Origin: Pontibacter ramchanderi
Lineage (GTDB): Bacteria; Bacteroidota; Bacteroidia; Cytophagales; Hymenobacteraceae
Direction of reading: 5' to 3'
NCBI RefSeq assembly: GCF_002846395.1
Contig: NZ_PJMU01000002.1
Coordinates: 124,001-188,000, forward strand
DNA: 64,000 bases
The notes under the pieces were generated by a model that was not told the origin of the DNA, made no database searches, and worked only from the letters and a program-made list of their open reading frames with translations. Below are positions 41,493-52,083 of the stretch, piece after piece. The position numbers were made by a program, and so were the translations under genes. Position 1 is the first letter of the stretch. The number at the start of each line of letters is the position of its first letter.

Positions 41493-42623
41493 CTAAACTT
41501 TATCCAGCGCCTGCGCCAGATCAGCCAGCAGGTCTACGGTTTCCTCTATACCTACCGACAGCCGGATCACTCCCAGCGTGATGCCCAGTTTCTGCTGTTG
41601 CTCCGCGCTAAGGCTGCGGTGCGAGGTGCGGAGCGGGTGCGATATAGAACTGCTCACGCCCGCCAGTGATGGGGCGAACGGAATATGCTTCAATGCTCTC
41701 ATAAAGGTGTTCACCGTGTCCAGGTCGTCTTCGATCCGGAAAGAGAGCATGCCCCCAAACATGCCCGAGCCTTGTCCCTTGGCCAGCTTGTGTTGTGGAT
41801 GTTGCGCCAGGCCGGGGTACCATACCTGCTCCACTTTTGGGTGGCTGTACAAATACTCGGCTACTGCCAACGCATTAAAACAGTGTTGTTTCATCCGCAC
41901 GTTCAGGGTCTTGAGGCCACGGGCCGCCAACCAGCTTTCAAAAGGGCTCAGGTTGAGGCCGTATACCCGCATGATCTGTTTGCTGCGCTCTATGTCTTCT
42001 GCTTTGGCTGCCACTACAGCGCCTGCCGTCACGTCGCTGTGGCCAGAGAGGTATTTGGTTACACTATGGATCACCATGTCCACCCCCAGGTGCAGCGGTT
42101 TGGTTATTACGGGTGTGGCAAAGGTGTTGTCGATGAGCAATTTTATACCTGCGCGTTTGGTTTCGGAGGCGAGCCGCTGGAGGTCTACCACCTGCAGGAG
42201 CGGGTTGCTCATGGTTTCGGCCAGCAGCAGCTTCGTGTTCGGCTGCACATACTCCGCTAAGGAATAAAGTTTTTCGCCAGGTACATAGCTCACGGCCACG
42301 CCCATGCGGGTCAGCTCCTGCGACAGCAAAGCCGCCGAGCCACCGTATATTTCTTCGGCACACAACAGATGATCCCCTGACTGGCAATAGGTAAGCACCG
42401 CCGTCAGGATGGCCGACATACCCGACGAAGTGGCCACAGCCCCGGCGCCTCCTTCCAGACTGTTCACCTCGTCGGCCAGCTCGTCGGAATTGGGGTTGCC
42501 GTAGCGGGTGTACATGTACTTGTGGTCCGGCTGGTCGAAGTACAGCTCCAGGTCATTCAGGTCTTCGAAGGTGAAGACGGAAGTCTGGTAAATGGGCGTG
42601 GTTTTCGGGTGGATCTGTGCCAT
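41493..42623 (-). CDS. PLP-dependent Cys/Met metabolism enzyme (cystathionine gamma-synthase type)
   Basis: This 376-residue protein has the Cys/Met metabolism PLP fold: YTRYGNPNSDELADEVNSLEG, SSGMSAILTAVL, LLAETMSNPLLQVVDL, the cofactor Asp in LLIDNTFATPVITKPL, and the Schiff-base Lys in HSVTKYLSGHSDVTAG. It could be cystathionine gamma-synthase, cystathionine gamma-lyase or methionine gamma-lyase; the sequence as read does not decide. It stands alone. Confidence 0.9.
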   Translation of the reverse strand: MAQIHPKTTPIYQTSVFTFEDLNDLELYFDQPDHKYMYTRYGNPNSDELADEVNSLEGGAGAVATSSGMSAILTAVLTYCQSGDHLLCAEEIYGGSAALLSQELTRMGVAVSYVPGEKLYSLAEYVQPNTKLLLAETMSNPLLQVVDLQRLASETKRAGIKLLIDNTFATPVITKPLHLGVDMVIHSVTKYLSGHSDVTAGAVVAAKAEDIERSKQIMRVYGLNLSPFESWLAARGLKTLNVRMKQHCFNALAVAEYLYSHPKVEQVWYPGLAQHPQHKLAKGQGSGMFGGMLSFRIEDDLDTVNTFMRALKHIPFAPSLAGVSSSISHPLRTSHRSLSAEQQQKLGITLGVIRLSVGIEETVDLLADLAQALDKV

Positions 42624-42770
42624 GGTCAGGTATAGCGTATTTCTTCGTTAAAGATAGGCAGGATTTGGAAATAGACCGGCAAACCTGCTTATTTTTGAGA
42701 CAGGGCCTGGCTTAAACTTTTACTCCCGGCTGCCTGACCCACATAGCTAATAAGTTTCGTAAACAAAGAC

Positions 42771-43838
42771 ATGACGCACCCAATACCTGCCGAGAACCAA
42801 CATTACCGCAGCCTGACCATCCGTCATATACAGGAGGAGGTACCTGGCGTGAAAACTTTTACACTGCAACCCGAAGATGGCCAGCCACTAACTTACAAAG
42901 CCGGCCAGTACCTGACACTGGTGCACCCTAGCACGCATGGCGAAGTGCGCCGTTCCTATTCCATCACCTCTGCTCCCGTTTTGCAGGAGCCACTCACCAT
43001 CGGGGTCAAGCGCATCGAGAACGGCCTTTTCTCGCGCATGCTCATCGACAATGCCCGTGTGGGAGACAAGCTGATCACTACCGGGGCAGCCGGTTTGTTT
43101 ACCTTGCCGGAAGAAGGAAGCGCTTACAAGCAAATTTTCTTTCTGGCTGCCGGCAGTGGCATCACACCAATCTACGCGCTGCTCAAAGAGTTGCTGCACG
43201 CCCGCCCGGACTTGTCGGCTGTGCTGCTTTATAGCAACAGCTACGAAGAAAAGAGTATGTTCCTGCCCCCTCTCCGGCAATTGGCAACCCGGTTCCCGGA
43301 GAGGCTGCATACCGAGTTCCTTTTCAGCAACTCCCCTGACCTGAGCCGGGCACGATTGCACAAAGACCTGCTCCAGCGCTTCGTCAGTTCGCTTGCCAGG
43401 GCGCCGCACCACGAACTGCTCTTCTACCTTTGCGGCCCTGACAACTACATGCGCCTGATGTCGTTTGCCCTGCGCCAGTTTGGTATACCTGAAAGCAATA
43501 TCCGCAAAGAGATCTTCAACACCGATATCCGCAAGCCCGCCAAGCTCATGCCCCCCGACACGGCCGCGCACCGTGTTACGCTACACATCGGCGGCAGTAC
43601 GCACCAGATCGTATCGCGCTACCCAAACAACATCCTGCAGAGTGCCCGCCAGGCAGGTATACCGATGCCCTACAGCTGCGAAACGGGCAAGTGCGGCAGC
43701 TGCCTGGCCCGGGTGCTGCACGGTAAGGTATGGATGTCGTACAACGAGGTGCTCACAGAGCGGGATATGGAGAAAGGTATGACACTAACCTGTGTCGGTT
43801 TTCCGGTGGATGGGGATGTGGAACTGGAGATCTTGTAA
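42771..43838 (+). CDS. FAD/2Fe-2S ferredoxin reductase-like protein (PaaE type)
   Basis: This 355-residue protein has three domains: FAD-binding (about 12-105, RRSYSITSAP), NAD(P)-binding (about 115-230, FFLAAGSGITPIYALLKEL and YLCGPDNYM), and a C-terminal plant-type 2Fe-2S ferredoxin (about 265-355) with CETGKCGSC and a distal LTCVG cysteine. It is organised like PaaE and other oxygenase reductases. No oxygenase partner lies nearby, so it may serve a fatty-acid desaturase or similar enzyme encoded elsewhere. Confidence 0.9.
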   Translation: MTHPIPAENQHYRSLTIRHIQEEVPGVKTFTLQPEDGQPLTYKAGQYLTLVHPSTHGEVRRSYSITSAPVLQEPLTIGVKRIENGLFSRMLIDNARVGDKLITTGAAGLFTLPEEGSAYKQIFFLAAGSGITPIYALLKELLHARPDLSAVLLYSNSYEEKSMFLPPLRQLATRFPERLHTEFLFSNSPDLSRARLHKDLLQRFVSSLARAPHHELLFYLCGPDNYMRLMSFALRQFGIPESNIRKEIFNTDIRKPAKLMPPDTAAHRVTLHIGGSTHQIVSRYPNNILQSARQAGIPMPYSCETGKCGSCLARVLHGKVWMSYNEVLTERDMEKGMTLTCVGFPVDGDVELEIL

Positions 43839-44044
43839 AGACTACGCCCGGCCGCCATACTACAATACATCCTAAAAAGTGCAGTTAGTGTTCAAAATCT
43901 TATTAAGATTTCACTATATTTAAGAAGCGTTATTTAATTGGCAGCTGCCATACCTGCTTACACCCAGGTGAGTTCTGACTGATCAAGTCAATAGCGGGGA
44001 GCAGGCTGATGAGATAACGCCCCTACATCTTTACTGCACAGTAC

Positions 44045-44389
44045 ATGAAAACACTCACCGCTATTGCCTGCCTAGTGCTGGTATGCCTTGCAGCACAGGC
44101 ACAAGACCTGGACCGACCACAGCTGCGGTTAAAGCCGTCTCACAAAAAACTCGATCTGCGATACAATGGCAGATACTCCTCATCAGGTATACTGAGTCCA
44201 CTCCAAAAGCCAGGCAGCAGGTATAGCCTGCTGCCAAAATCTGCCCATAAAAAACCTGGCAAAGCAGAAAACACGCAACTACGGGGCCAGATGCCCATTC
44301 TAAAGCCCGATTCAGCTGTACATTTCCCCATTCTGGCTTTAAAGCCTGACACTGCGATAGCCTTCCCGATGCCGGTTATCAAACCTTAA
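44045..44389 (+). CDS. Small secreted protein with KPD repeats
   Basis: This 114-residue protein has a signal peptide (1-19, cut near AAQAQD). The mature part is basic and Pro/Lys-rich, ending in near-repeats: MPILKPDSAVHF, PILALKPDTAIAF, PMPVIKP. It has no cysteines and no recognised domain. The repetitive tail suggests a surface or extended polypeptide. Function unknown. Confidence 0.65.
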   Translation: MKTLTAIACLVLVCLAAQAQDLDRPQLRLKPSHKKLDLRYNGRYSSSGILSPLQKPGSRYSLLPKSAHKKPGKAENTQLRGQMPILKPDSAVHFPILALKPDTAIAFPMPVIKP

Positions 44390-44429
44390 GCCCTACTTAA
44401 AAGCTTACGAAACACTGTACGCCGGCCCG

Positions 44430-44597
44430 TCTCCTTTTAGCTCTTATCTTTCTGCTGAGCAGCCTTTCGTTCGCTCAGGCGCAAACCATTACCTCCCCCC
44501 GAAACTGACCAGCTGGTGGAACGGACGATGGCTACTTTTCAGGTGCCAGGTATAGCCATGGCTGTGCTGAAGGACGGGAGAGTAGTGCAAATGAAAG
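44430..44597 (+). pseudogene. Relic of a serine beta-lactamase-family N-terminus
   Basis: Reading RLLLALIFLLSSLSFAQAQT gives a signal peptide, then a frame loss in the C6 run near 44501. In the next frame PETDQLVERTMATFQVPGIA and MAVLKDGRVVQMKG are the N-terminus of a class C-like serine hydrolase. The sequence then stops matching at about 44597 and continues as a peptidase fragment. No start codon or catalytic SxxK is left. Confidence 0.7.
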
Positions 44598-45243
44598 GCT
44601 TACATCAACACTCTACCTCAAGCTCCCTGACTTCTACTCGCTGGACCAGGCTTACGTGGACAGCCTGCTGAAATTGCATCATGCCAACATCATGAAAGCC
44701 AATTTTATGATCGTGGATGTCCGGGGAAACAGCGGCGGAAATGATGCTAATTACTTTCTGGTGATGCCCTACCAATACCCTCAGGCGGTTTTTGGCTTAA
44801 TAAATAAACATTCAGTAGCTGATGGATTATAAAACAGGAAAGCCCGGTAAAAAAATTGAAGCGTATAACGAAAAGGAAATCTACGAGCTCCCGCTGACGA
44901 ATAAAGGAATAGCCTACTTCGATTATCCAGAGCCTTTTTTTCCTACAAACCGGACACGCTATACCATGGTCCGAAATAAATCGCGATTCTGACAGACAAA
45001 GAAACGGCGAGCTCCGGCGAGACTTTTGTATTTCGCGCCAACCAAAGTGACCGTGTAGTAGTGTACGGCCAGAACACTGCAGGTGTAGTAGATGGCTTCA
45101 ATGGTCTCTCGAAGAACATTGGCTGTTTCGAGGTCGTGTTTCCTTCGTCCTATCGGGCAAGAGATCTTGATAAAAACCCAATCGACCCTTATGGTATAGC
45201 ACCGGATGTTTTTGTGAATGAGAAGGTGGATGTGCTGCACTAA
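44598..45243 (+). pseudogene. Relic of an S41 (tail-specific) peptidase
   Basis: The first part translates as TSTLYLKLPDFYSLDQAYVD and IMKANFMIVDVRGNSGGND, the S41 core, ending in a TAA at 44830-44832. A decayed middle follows. The last part reads LTDKETASSGETFVFRANQ with the catalytic-Ser motif SSGE, VVVYGQNTAGV and a natural end DPYGIAPDVFVNEKVDVLH. Several frame breaks make it non-functional. It is joined directly to the beta-lactamase relic. Confidence 0.75.
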
Positions 45244-45361
45244 GCCATAGATCACATGCGACAGCTAATCAGAAATGGAAGTACTCAGGAATAGCTGCTT
45301 AGCTAGGTAATATGGTTATATTTCTTTCATCGCACCTAACATTAATCTTAAAGAAAGCAGA

Positions 45362-45396
45362 AAGCCCCTTCTACTCTTTCGAACAGAAGGGGCTTC
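45362..45396 (-). terminator. Terminator of atpDC
   Basis: AAGCCCCTTCT and AGAAGGGGCTT form a perfect 11-bp stem downstream of atpC on the minus strand. Confidence 0.8.
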
Positions 45397-45419
45397 TTTA
45401 TTCTTTAGCTAATGCTGTA

Positions 45420-45665
45420 CTATTCGCTTACTGACTCAGCCAGTACGATGATCTTGTTGTTCAGCACTTCTACCACACCACCATCCACATTGTAGAACGT
45501 CTGTCCTTGCTTGGTAGTGATACGGATTCTGCCATTTTCGAGGGTGCTGATAAGGGGAGCGTGCGAGTTCAGGACTTCAAACGAGCCGTTTGTACCCGGA
45601 AACTGAGCCGCCTCAACCTCACCGGCAAAAACCTTCTTATCAGGTGTGATTATCTCTAAATACAT
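45420..45665 (-). CDS. atpC: F1 ATP synthase epsilon subunit (short form)
   Basis: This 81-residue protein contains only the N-terminal beta-sandwich (MYLEIITPDKKVFAGEVEAAQFPGTNG, NSHAPLISTLENGRI). The C-terminal helical hairpin of long epsilon subunits (about 130-140 residues) is absent. The subunit links the beta ring to the rotor; without the helices it cannot give the usual epsilon inhibition. It follows atpD by 74 bp. Confidence 0.95.
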   Translation of the reverse strand: MYLEIITPDKKVFAGEVEAAQFPGTNGSFEVLNSHAPLISTLENGRIRITTKQGQTFYNVDGGVVEVLNNKIIVLAESVSE

Positions 45666-45739
45666 CTGTTTCAGTTAACAGTTAACAGTTATCAGTGACC
45701 AGAATTTGTTTCCTGATCACTGATGTCTGTTTAATGAAT

Positions 45740-47308
<1,569 letters not shown>

Positions 47309-47511
47309 TTAGGGACAATTCCACACAACACTCTAAAAAGTTTTAACTTACTCAATATCAAAGTATAGCCGCCGGCCCAAACATTTACAGCCCTTTGGCG
47401 GCTGCAGGTATACAAAAGGGCAAAGCGTACCCTAATCCCGGGGCATGGCCTCTCCCGAAGCAACTGGCAAAAAAGGGGATACGCCGGAACAGGTTACAGT
47501 AAACCTTCAAC

Positions 47512-47964
47512 CTAAAGGCGCTCTAACACGAGCTGTACCTCTTTCGTTACACGTTTCTGGTCACTATGCTTTGGCAGCGGTGTCACGTCCAGTAGCCTTA
47601 CTTTGTAAGGTATAGCACCTATGGGTACTACGGCTTCATCCACCCACTGACCGCCCTTGCCACAATCGCCCAGACACATGGTAATGTTCCTGTAGCTGCT
47701 ATCCATTGTCCCCAGGCTCAGCTTAACCTCCACGCTGCCATAGGTGATACAGACCACATCGCTCGGACATCGGCTATCCCTTACCTCCTCAACTTTTAAT
47801 TTTATAGCGGGGGCGCCCTCGCTACCATTACTATTATAGAGTGCGGATTGCCCTTCTTTGAGCTTAATTTCCTGGCCCAAATAGGCACTCACAGTACCCA
47901 GATCTTCTTTGGAGCAGGCAAGAAGCAGACATAAGAAGGCGGAGATGAGTATAACGTTTTTCAT
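47512..47964 (-). CDS. Small lipoprotein, unknown
   Basis: This 150-residue protein has a lipoprotein signal with lipobox LLAC followed by SKEDLGTV. The mature part is beta-rich with Cys residues in DSRCPSDVVCITYG and MCLGDCGKGG that may form disulfides. Its C-terminus, VTKEVQLVLERL, closes a compact domain. No family name is recognised. It is transcribed away from the S9 peptidase. Confidence 0.75.
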   Translation of the reverse strand: MKNVILISAFLCLLLACSKEDLGTVSAYLGQEIKLKEGQSALYNSNGSEGAPAIKLKVEEVRDSRCPSDVVCITYGSVEVKLSLGTMDSSYRNITMCLGDCGKGGQWVDEAVVPIGAIPYKVRLLDVTPLPKHSDQKRVTKEVQLVLERL

Positions 47965-48196
47965 GGAATGGCGCTGTTTTTAACTATTTGACCCTAAATT
48001 GCAACAAAGCGTTGCATCTTTGGTGTTGCTAAGGGCCAGCAGTAACCACCAGGCTCTTTGCTACTCCAATATGGCAGCTAGCAGCTATCGCTATTTTAGT
48101 ATAACACTTTTTAAACTATCACACTCTTTCATAGTCTATACCTACCGAGCGGCTTATACCTGTTCACCTGATCTATTCAACCAAACTAACCTTTTC

Positions 48197-50707
48197 ATGA
48201 AGAAAATTTACCTTCTCGCTATGCTGCTGCTAGTGGGGATTGGTGTACAGGCACAGCAGCCTGCCACTCCGACAAAGGGAAACTACCAGCTGGCTTCCCG
48301 CTTCTCACCCAAAAAGCTGGAGAAACTTATTTTCACCACCAACCTCGACCCGCACTGGCTCAAAAACTCCGACCGCTTCTGGTACGAGTACGAGACGAGC
48401 AATGGCAAGAACTGGTACATTGTTGACCCGGCCACTAAGTCAAAAAAGCTGCTGTTCGATAATGCCAGGGTAGCCTCTGCTGTGACCATGGTCGTGCAGG
48501 ATCCTTTTGATGCACAGAACCTGCCTATCCAGAACCTGAAATTCACCGAAGACGAGAAGAGCGTGCAGTTCGAGATCAAGAGCTCAATCGACCAGGTGAA
48601 GAAAGACCGCCTCGACAAGAAAGCAGCCGACTCGCTCGAGAAGAAAACATTCTATTTCCGTTACAATCTGTCTACCGGGCAAGTAGTGGAGCTGAAGGAT
48701 TTCGAAAAGCCGAAGTCCAAGCCACGCTGGGCCTCGATCTCGCCTGACCAGCAGGTGGTGATTTTCGCAAAGGAGCACAACCTCTACTGGATGGACCGCG
48801 CCAACTACGAAAAGGCCCTCAAGAACGAGAAAGACACGACCATAGTCGAACACAAGCTCACCACCGACGGCGTAGAGTACTATACCTATGGCGACTCCCG
48901 CGGCGAGACCAACGTGGAACGTGAGAAAAACAAGAAGAACCGCAAGCCGGCCTTCGTTCTGTGGTCACCGGACTCGAAGCAGTTTGCCATGATCCGTACG
49001 GACGAGCGCAAGGTGAAAGACCTGTGGGTGCTGCACCACACCGCCCAGGGCAGACCAGCGCTGGAAACCTATAAGTACCAGATGCCAGGCGAGAAGGAAG
49101 CCCCGAAAAGAGAGCTGCTGATCTTTGACTTCGCCAACAAAACGCAAAAGCGCATCAACACGGCCGCTTTCAAAGACCAGGAACTTTCGCTGTGGTCTGC
49201 GCCGGCCTTGCAGAAGCAGCGCGACGACGAGCACCGCCCGATTACGTGGCATGGCACCAAAGACAAGCTGTACTTCACCCGCACCAGCCGTGACCTGAAA
49301 AAGATCGACGTGTGCGAACTGGATATCGCCTCTGGCAAAGTAACACCTGTGATTGAAGAGCGCTTCAACACCTACATCGACATGAACCGCATTGGCCTGG
49401 TAGGCGGCGGCAAGGAGATCATCCACTGGTCGGAGCGCGACGGCTGGGGCCACTTTTACCTGTACGACGGCAAAGGCAATCTGAAAAACCGCATTACCAG
49501 CGGTTCTTTCCACACCGAGGATCTGGTAGGTATAGATGAGAAGAACCGCGTGCTTTACTTCACAGCCAATGGCCGCGAAAATGGCGAAGACCCGTACCTG
49601 ATGCACCTGTACCGCGTGAACTTCGACGGCAGCGGCCTGACCTTGCTCAACAAAGGAAACTTTGACAATAGCATCAGCCTGAACGACAACAACACCTACT
49701 TTGTGAACACGGCATCGCGCGTGAACACAGTGCCGGTATCGGTGCTGTACGACACAAAAGGACGCAAAGTGATGGACCTGGAGAAAGCCGATCTGGGCCG
49801 CCTGATGACAACGGGTTATAAATTCCCGGAGCCGTTCACTGTAAAGGCTGACGATGGCATTACCGACCTGTATGGTGTAATGTACAAGCCTTTTGACTTC
49901 GACTCGACCAAGACATATCCGGTCATCGCCTATGTATACCCTGGCCCGCAGACCGAAGCTGTAAACAAATCATTCGGCCGCAGCATGGACCGCATCGACC
50001 GTCTTTCGCAGTTGGGTTTTGTGGTGATAACGGTAGGTAACCGCGGCGGCCACCCGGCACGCTCGAAGTGGTACCATACCTATGGCTACGGCAACCTCCG
50101 CGACTACGGCCTGGCCGACAAGAAAGCCGCTATTGAGCAGTTGGCCGATCGCCACCGCTTCATCGACATCGACCGTGTAGGTATAACGGGGCACTCTGGT
50201 GGTGGCTTTATGTCCACGGCAGCCATGCTCGTATACCCTGATTTCTTTAAAGTAGCCGTATCTGGCGCCGGTAACCACGAGAACAACATCTACAACCGTT
50301 GGTGGAGCGAGAAGCACCATGGCGTGAAGGAAGTGATCTCGCCAAAAGGAGACACCTCTTTTGTGTATGCCATTGAGAAAAATCCGGACCTGGCCCGTAA
50401 CCTGAAAGGGCACCTGCTACTGGCCACCGGCGACGTAGACAACAATGTGCACCCAGCCGGCACCATCCGCATGGCCCAGGCGCTCATCAAAGCCAACAAG
50501 CGCTTCGATTTTGTGATGCTGCCTGGCCAGCGCCACGCCTTCGGCGACATGACCGAGTATTTCTTCTGGACGATGGGCGATTATTTTGTGAAGCACCTGT
50601 TAGGCGATTTCTCCCAGCCAGTAGATATTAAAGAAATGAACCGGGAGGTTGAAAACGTGGGCAACAAGCGTCGCAGTGGCGCAGTTACAGCCCCCGAAGA
50701 AGACTAG
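48197..50707 (+). CDS. Secreted S9 prolyl oligopeptidase-family peptidase
   Basis: The start at 48197 (MKKIYLLAMLLLVGIGVQAQQ) gives 836 residues with a signal peptide, an N-terminal beta-propeller (DPP-IV type, about 60-560) and a C-terminal alpha/beta-hydrolase domain. The nucleophile is Ser667 in GITGHSGGGFMSTAAM, the acid lies in TGDVDNNVHPAGT, and the His in LPGQRHAFGD. It probably cleaves dipeptides or tripeptides from peptide N-termini in the periplasm. The 66-residue upstream frame extension lacks a signal and was not used. Confidence 0.92.
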   Translation: MKKIYLLAMLLLVGIGVQAQQPATPTKGNYQLASRFSPKKLEKLIFTTNLDPHWLKNSDRFWYEYETSNGKNWYIVDPATKSKKLLFDNARVASAVTMVVQDPFDAQNLPIQNLKFTEDEKSVQFEIKSSIDQVKKDRLDKKAADSLEKKTFYFRYNLSTGQVVELKDFEKPKSKPRWASISPDQQVVIFAKEHNLYWMDRANYEKALKNEKDTTIVEHKLTTDGVEYYTYGDSRGETNVEREKNKKNRKPAFVLWSPDSKQFAMIRTDERKVKDLWVLHHTAQGRPALETYKYQMPGEKEAPKRELLIFDFANKTQKRINTAAFKDQELSLWSAPALQKQRDDEHRPITWHGTKDKLYFTRTSRDLKKIDVCELDIASGKVTPVIEERFNTYIDMNRIGLVGGGKEIIHWSERDGWGHFYLYDGKGNLKNRITSGSFHTEDLVGIDEKNRVLYFTANGRENGEDPYLMHLYRVNFDGSGLTLLNKGNFDNSISLNDNNTYFVNTASRVNTVPVSVLYDTKGRKVMDLEKADLGRLMTTGYKFPEPFTVKADDGITDLYGVMYKPFDFDSTKTYPVIAYVYPGPQTEAVNKSFGRSMDRIDRLSQLGFVVITVGNRGGHPARSKWYHTYGYGNLRDYGLADKKAAIEQLADRHRFIDIDRVGITGHSGGGFMSTAAMLVYPDFFKVAVSGAGNHENNIYNRWWSEKHHGVKEVISPKGDTSFVYAIEKNPDLARNLKGHLLLATGDVDNNVHPAGTIRMAQALIKANKRFDFVMLPGQRHAFGDMTEYFFWTMGDYFVKHLLGDFSQPVDIKEMNREVENVGNKRRSGAVTAPEED

Positions 50708-51040
50708 GTATAAACCATCCTGAAACACACAGAACATCCGCAGTGAGACGCCTCTCGCTGCGGCCGTTCTGTTTATGGGCTATACCATGCTCCAGGCAGA
50801 GCTACACCTAAGATAACAGATCGATGCGGGGCACAAGGCTAAAAACAATCTCCGCCATGCGCAGCTTGCTAACAAACGGTGCACGGCGGAGACAGCCCTT
50901 TATTTTGAAGTGGTTATTTAGATTAGAGAATCTGAGCCCAGATGGCCCGGAATAAGCGGAAGGCTAAAAATTTGAACATAATTGTAAGCGTAATCTTAAA
51001 TTATAATGTACTTCTTAGAACCCTGTATTCGAGACGAAGG
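50708..51040. other. Non-coding gap with hairpins
   Basis: Besides the terminator at 50729-50772 there is a second hairpin, TCTCCGCC (near 50850) with GGCGGAGA (near 50885). I see no gene in this stretch. Confidence 0.5.
50729..50772 (+). terminator. Terminator of the S9 peptidase gene
   Basis: ACAGAAC and CCGCAG pair with CTGCGG and GTTCTGT, with a small internal mismatch and a loop of about 14 nt, followed by a short T-rich stretch. Confidence 0.65.
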
Positions 51041-51295
51041 CTATAAATGTTTCAGCATTTCGATCTGCTCGTCGTTGAGCAGGATGTAGCGGTTATTAAA
51101 AGGATTGGCATAGAACTTCTCTGCAATCACATATTCCCCGGTGTCCATTTTGTGGATGTTGTAACTAAAAAGGCTGTTGGAACGCTCAATAACCAGTTCC
51201 GTTCGGCTTAGATCAAGCTCGCGACCACAGGTCGTCGTAATGATGTCAGTGTTGGCCGTCATGGCAGATGCATACATAATTGGAAGATTTAGCAA
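51041..51295 (-). CDS. Small hypothetical protein
   Basis: This 84-residue protein (possible internal start at 51277, MYASAMTANTD) has a CGRELDLSRTELVIERSNSL segment and ends FNNRYILLNDEQIEMLKHL. It is acidic and has no membrane segment or known domain. It is probably real because it is coding-like and starts near a normal spacing, but support is limited. Confidence 0.5.
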   Translation of the reverse strand: MLNLPIMYASAMTANTDIITTTCGRELDLSRTELVIERSNSLFSYNIHKMDTGEYVIAEKFYANPFNNRYILLNDEQIEMLKHL

Positions 51296-51849
51296 AGTTC
51301 TTTACGCAGTACTTGCCAGATAGTGACACAGATAAGCCATAAAAATCAGTTAAACTTTTCCACATTATCCCCCAAAGCCTTGAGCTATACCTCAGCCCCG
51401 GTTAAAAGCACATTCTAAATAAAGATGATCAGGCACACACCCAAGGCCTAGAGCTGCGTGAACACCAAAATCCACTGCTATTTTTTTGTTTAGGCGGGCC
51501 TCCTGCCCTATTCTTTTTCAGATTAACACAGAGCATCCTTCTTTTTTTCATCCAGCTGCAATCTTTTTCTCGCATTCGGTCGCATTATAAAAAGTGGCCT
51601 TGTTCCGAAAAACAGGTTCAGAATAAGGCGATGAATTTCACTCGGTTATACTCAAAAACACCCTGCTTCCTTGCCCAGTTTGGCCACCTTTTGCATCATC
51701 AAAAAGCACGAGGGAATGGCCCTAAAGCAGATTTTGGACGAATATTTTCAAAAAAATTTGAGGCAAATGTTTGCAGTTTAAAATAGCCTCCCTATCTTTG
51801 CATCACTGAACGACGAAGGGGCTTCCACTCTGAAATCTAGTAGGTAGCT
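51296..51849. other. Non-coding gap upstream of tRNA-Gln
   Basis: No credible gene is seen. The only clear signal is the tRNA promoter at 51767-51800. The rest is unremarkable mixed-composition DNA. Confidence 0.5.
51770..51800 (+). promoter_or_regulatory. Promoter of tRNA-Gln
   Basis: TTTG followed after 19 bp by TATCTTTG (about 51793-51800) is a near-ideal Bacteroidota promoter about 50 bp before the mature tRNA. Confidence 0.75.
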
Positions 51850-51922
51850 TGTCCGATGGTGTAACTGGCAACACGTCTGATTTTGGTTCAGAAGAGTCCA
51901 GGTTCGAAACCTGGTCGGACAA
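51850..51922 (+). tRNA. tRNA-Gln (anticodon TTG)
   Basis: The acceptor stem TGTCCGA pairs with TCGGACA (51915-51921). The anticodon arm TCTGA/TCAGA holds loop TTTTGGT, with anticodon TTG at 51883-51885. The T-arm is CCAGGTTCGAAACCTGG. No 3' CCA is encoded (the sequence continues ACG), so CCA is added enzymatically. A strong terminator follows. Confidence 0.95.
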
Positions 51923-51927
51923 CGTAA

Positions 51928-51962
51928 AAAGGCAACCCACAGCAATGCGGGTTGCCTTTTTT
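51928..51962 (+). terminator. Terminator of tRNA-Gln
   Basis: AAGGCAACCC pairs with GGGTTGCCTT and is followed by TTTTT. Confidence 0.85.
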
Positions 51963-52083
51963 GCTTTTCACCCTCCTCCCTAACTAATTAAAAATCAGAA
52001 ATATCAGGTAGCATATTTGCGGAATTTCGTAGCTTTGCAGGCATAATAACCTAAACCAAACCCTACTAACATTTAGCATTATT

